Assembly (NCBI GenBank): GCA_946183715.1
Contig: CAMHDB010000016.1
Span: 1-14,481 of the forward strand
DNA length: 14,481 bases
From: an uncultured Oscillibacter sp.
GTDB lineage: Bacteria; Bacillota; Clostridia; Oscillospirales; Oscillospiraceae
Direction of reading: 5' to 3'
A model generated the notes under the pieces. The model was not told the origin of the DNA, did not search any database, and worked only from the letters and a program-made list of their open reading frames with translations. The translations under genes and the position numbers were made by a program. Below, piece after piece: positions 12,728 through 14,481 of the stretch (its first letter is position 1; each line of letters opens with the position of its first letter).

Positions 12728-14308
12728 TTACACCGACAGGTCAAGCGCCAATTCGAGGCCGGGGTTATGTTTCGTCAGGAATCCTACGCTCCATTCGCCC
12801 TCGAAGGCTATCAGCAGACGTTCCCGGAAATCCTCCAGCACGGCGGCGCCCGTACACAGTACAAGGTCGTCGGGCTTTCCGGGCAGTGCCGTCACGCGCC
12901 GGAGGTGGTCGAACGGCAAACCCTCCATGCGCAGTTCCACGCCGTACTCGCTCCGCATGCGGTACTGGAACACGTCAAACTGCAACGTTCCCACGACGCC
13001 TACTATCACTTCTTCCAGCCCGGCCCCCGGGCGCTTGAAGATTTGAATAGCGCCCTCCTGCGCGATTTGCTCCGTACCTTTGATGAACTGTTTGCGCTTC
13101 ATGGTGTCTTTGGGGGAGACGAGCATAAAGTGCTCGGGCTCAAAGGTCGGGATTCCCTCGAAGCGGAACTTCTTCCCGGGGGTGGTCACGGTGTCGCCGA
13201 TTGCGAACAGTCCCGGGTCGAATACGCCGATAATATCCCCCGCGTAAGCCTCCTCTACGATTTCCCTCTCGGCGGCCATCATCTGCTGGGGCTGGCTGAG
13301 GCGGAGTTTCTTCCCGCTCTGGACGTGAAAGTATTCGTTTTCGCGCCGGAACTCCCCGGAACAGATACGCAGGAACGCGAGGCGGTCGCGGTGGGCCTTG
13401 TTCATGTTGGCCTGAATCTTGAAGACGAACGCGGAGAAGTCCGGGGAGAAGGCGTCGACGGTTCCGGCGTCGGCCCGCCGTGACAGCGGCGGGGTCGTCA
13501 TACGCAGGAACGCTTCCAGAAACGGCTCTACGCCGAAATTCGTCAGCGCGGAACCGAAGAACACCGGGGACAGCGTGCCGTCGCGAACCGCCGACAGGTC
13601 AAATTCCTGTCCGGCCTCCAACAGTTCGATTTCCTCCCGGAGCACGGCGGCGCGCTGTGCGCCGAGGGCGGTATCGAGTTCGGGGTCGCCGAGGGACAGT
13701 TCGGTAACGGCGGCCTTTTGGGCGTGGCTCCCGGCGCTGTAGAACAGTACCCGGTCGCGCTCCCGGTCGTACACGCCCCGGAAGTCGCGCCCGGAGCCGA
13801 TAGGCCAATTGACCGCACAGGTGCCGATTCCTAATTCCCGTTCGACTTCCTCGCAGAGTTCGAGCGGGTCGCGGGCGTCGCGGTCGAGCTTGTTGATAAA
13901 GGTGAAAATCGGGATACTCCGCAACGCGCAGACACGGAACAGCTTCCGCGTCTGTGGTTCGACGCCTTTCGCGCCGTCGATGACCATGACGGCGGAATCG
14001 GCGGCCATTAACGTGCGGTAGGTGTCCTCGGAGAAATCCTGATGTCCGGGGGTGTCGAGGATGTTGACACAGTAGCCGTCATGCTGGAACTGCATGACGG
14101 AGGAAGTCACGGAGATACCGCGCTGGCGTTCGATTTCCATCCAGTCGGAAGTGGCGGCGCGGGCGCGCTTGCCTCGAACCTCCCCCGCCTGCGCGATAGC
14201 CCCGCCGTAAAGCAACAGTTTTTCGGTTAAGGTGGTTTTACCGGCGTCCGGGTGGGAGATGATAGCGAATGTCCGGCGCCGGGCGATTTCCTCTTGGAGT
14301 GTTGGCAT
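12728..14308 (-). CDS. prfC: Peptide chain release factor 3 (RF3), translational GTPase
   Basis: The protein has 526 residues, close to E. coli RF3 (529). The GTPase motifs are complete: P-loop HPDAGKTT (19-26), RGISVTSS (63-70, switch I), DTPGH (85-89, switch II) and NKLD (139-142). RF3-specific features include the RQRGISV context and the domain II/III sequence around FMLVSPKDTMKRKQF. RF3 uses GTP to remove RF1 or RF2 from the ribosome after peptide release and takes part in post-peptidyl-transfer quality control. The ATG at 14308 has AGGAGG (minus strand, 14319-14314) five bases upstream. An in-frame TTG 18 bases further upstream (14326) lies ahead of that site and is rejected. It is the first gene of a minus-strand unit that continues into the membrane protein. 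Confidence 0.95.
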   Translation of the reverse strand: MPTLQEEIARRRTFAIISHPDAGKTTLTEKLLLYGGAIAQAGEVRGKRARAATSDWMEIERQRGISVTSSVMQFQHDGYCVNILDTPGHQDFSEDTYRTLMAADSAVMVIDGAKGVEPQTRKLFRVCALRSIPIFTFINKLDRDARDPLELCEEVERELGIGTCAVNWPIGSGRDFRGVYDRERDRVLFYSAGSHAQKAAVTELSLGDPELDTALGAQRAAVLREEIELLEAGQEFDLSAVRDGTLSPVFFGSALTNFGVEPFLEAFLRMTTPPLSRRADAGTVDAFSPDFSAFVFKIQANMNKAHRDRLAFLRICSGEFRRENEYFHVQSGKKLRLSQPQQMMAAEREIVEEAYAGDIIGVFDPGLFAIGDTVTTPGKKFRFEGIPTFEPEHFMLVSPKDTMKRKQFIKGTEQIAQEGAIQIFKRPGAGLEEVIVGVVGTLQFDVFQYRMRSEYGVELRMEGLPFDHLRRVTALPGKPDDLVLCTGAAVLEDFRERLLIAFEGEWSVGFLTKHNPGLELALDLSV

Positions 14309-14342
14309 GTTGGCCTCCTGTGTCAAAATGATTTTGCGTTCA

Positions 14343-14371
14343 AGTGTACCACAAATTCACGCCCGTTGCAA
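14343..14371 (-). promoter_or_regulatory. Promoter for prfC (minus strand)
   Basis: On the minus strand TTGCAA (14371-14366) and TACACT (14348-14343) are separated by 17 bases, with TG one base before the -10 hexamer (extended -10). Transcription would begin about 30 nt upstream of the prfC ATG at 14308, with the AGGAGG site inside the short leader. Confidence 0.65.
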
Positions 14372-14420
14372 GGGCCGATTCCGGGCGCAAAAACACGGTT
14401 TCTTGGCAAGGGGCAAAGGG

Positions 14421-14448
14421 CGTCCCGTCCTCAATCGGGGACGGGACG
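14421..14448 (-). terminator. Perfect hairpin between prfC and the right edge (probable terminator of an upstream minus-strand gene)
   Basis: CGTCCCGTCC (14421-14430) pairs perfectly with GGACGGGACG (14439-14448) around an 8-nt loop. On the minus strand it is followed by CCCTTTGCC, a poor U-tract, and on the plus strand by no U-tract. It lies upstream of the prfC promoter, so it most plausibly ends the transcript of a gene entering from beyond the right edge on the minus strand. Confidence 0.5.
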
Positions 14449-14455
14449 TGTCGCT

Positions 14456-14481
14456 CTACTTCCGCAGAAAAGCAACGCGGA
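14456..14481 (-). CDS. Possible C-terminal codons of a minus-strand gene (partial)
   Basis: Reading leftwards from the window edge, one frame gives RVAFLRK and then TAG (14458-14456). The stop lies 7 nt before the hairpin at 14448-14421, the same close stop-to-terminator spacing (7-8 nt) seen for several genes in this window. The fragment is too short to identify, and the call rests mainly on that arrangement. Confidence 0.3.

Noticed and set aside
12087..13483. Forward open frames opposite prfC and the membrane-protein gene
   Set aside because: They are antisense shadows; the minus-strand frames carry the GTPase motifs and the membrane helices.

Overview
The window looks like chromosomal DNA of a GC-rich spore-former-type Firmicute (Clostridia, possibly Oscillospirales-like). 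The evidence is an rpsP-khpA pair, a SpoIID-type cell-wall protein, strong AGGAGG-type ribosome binding sites, sigma-A-type promoters with extended -10 elements, and MocR and Tex proteins of Firmicute character. The lineage assignment is inference.

Layout. (1) 1-356: the 3' end of rpsP (ribosomal protein S16), then khpA (KH-domain RNA chaperone). Instead of the usual rimM-trmD, a hairpin terminator follows. (2) 429-1193: a calcineurin-like metallophosphoesterase. (3) 1268-3926: a compact type II restriction-modification operon with its own promoter. It holds a Dam-family adenine methyltransferase and an AlwI/BstNBI-type endonuclease, closed by a strong terminator, and its GC content is lower than that of the flanks. 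(4) 3971-5499: a single-gene unit (promoter, gene, terminator) encoding a membrane-anchored SpoIID/LytB protein with an Arg/Pro-rich cytoplasmic tail. (5) 5545-11481: a probable three-gene operon of a fused sensor-diguanylate cyclase-PTS EIIC membrane protein, Tex, and a MocR-type regulator whose PLP-binding lysine is replaced by glutamine. (6) about 11482-11972: no intact gene, but coding-like sequence split over two forward frames. (7) 14308-11973, minus strand: prfC (release factor 3) and, 11 nt after it, a Pro/Arg-rich four-helix membrane protein of unknown function. (8) 14421-14481: a hairpin and what may be the last codons of another minus-strand gene.

Three points stand out. First, by manual scan the tetranucleotide GATC does not occur anywhere in the 14,481 bases, although about 50 are expected and the other fifteen palindromic tetramers all occur. 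This fits the Dam-type/AlwI-type R-M pair and indicates long-standing, genome-level avoidance of GATC. Second, the 751-residue protein at 5615-7870 joins an intact GGDEF domain to a complete fructose-family PTS EIIC domain with no EIIA or EIIB, which suggests a sugar-transport-coupled c-di-GMP device. Third, the operon-mate MocR regulator (10070-11446) has Gln at the Schiff-base lysine position while neighbouring PLP-site residues are kept.
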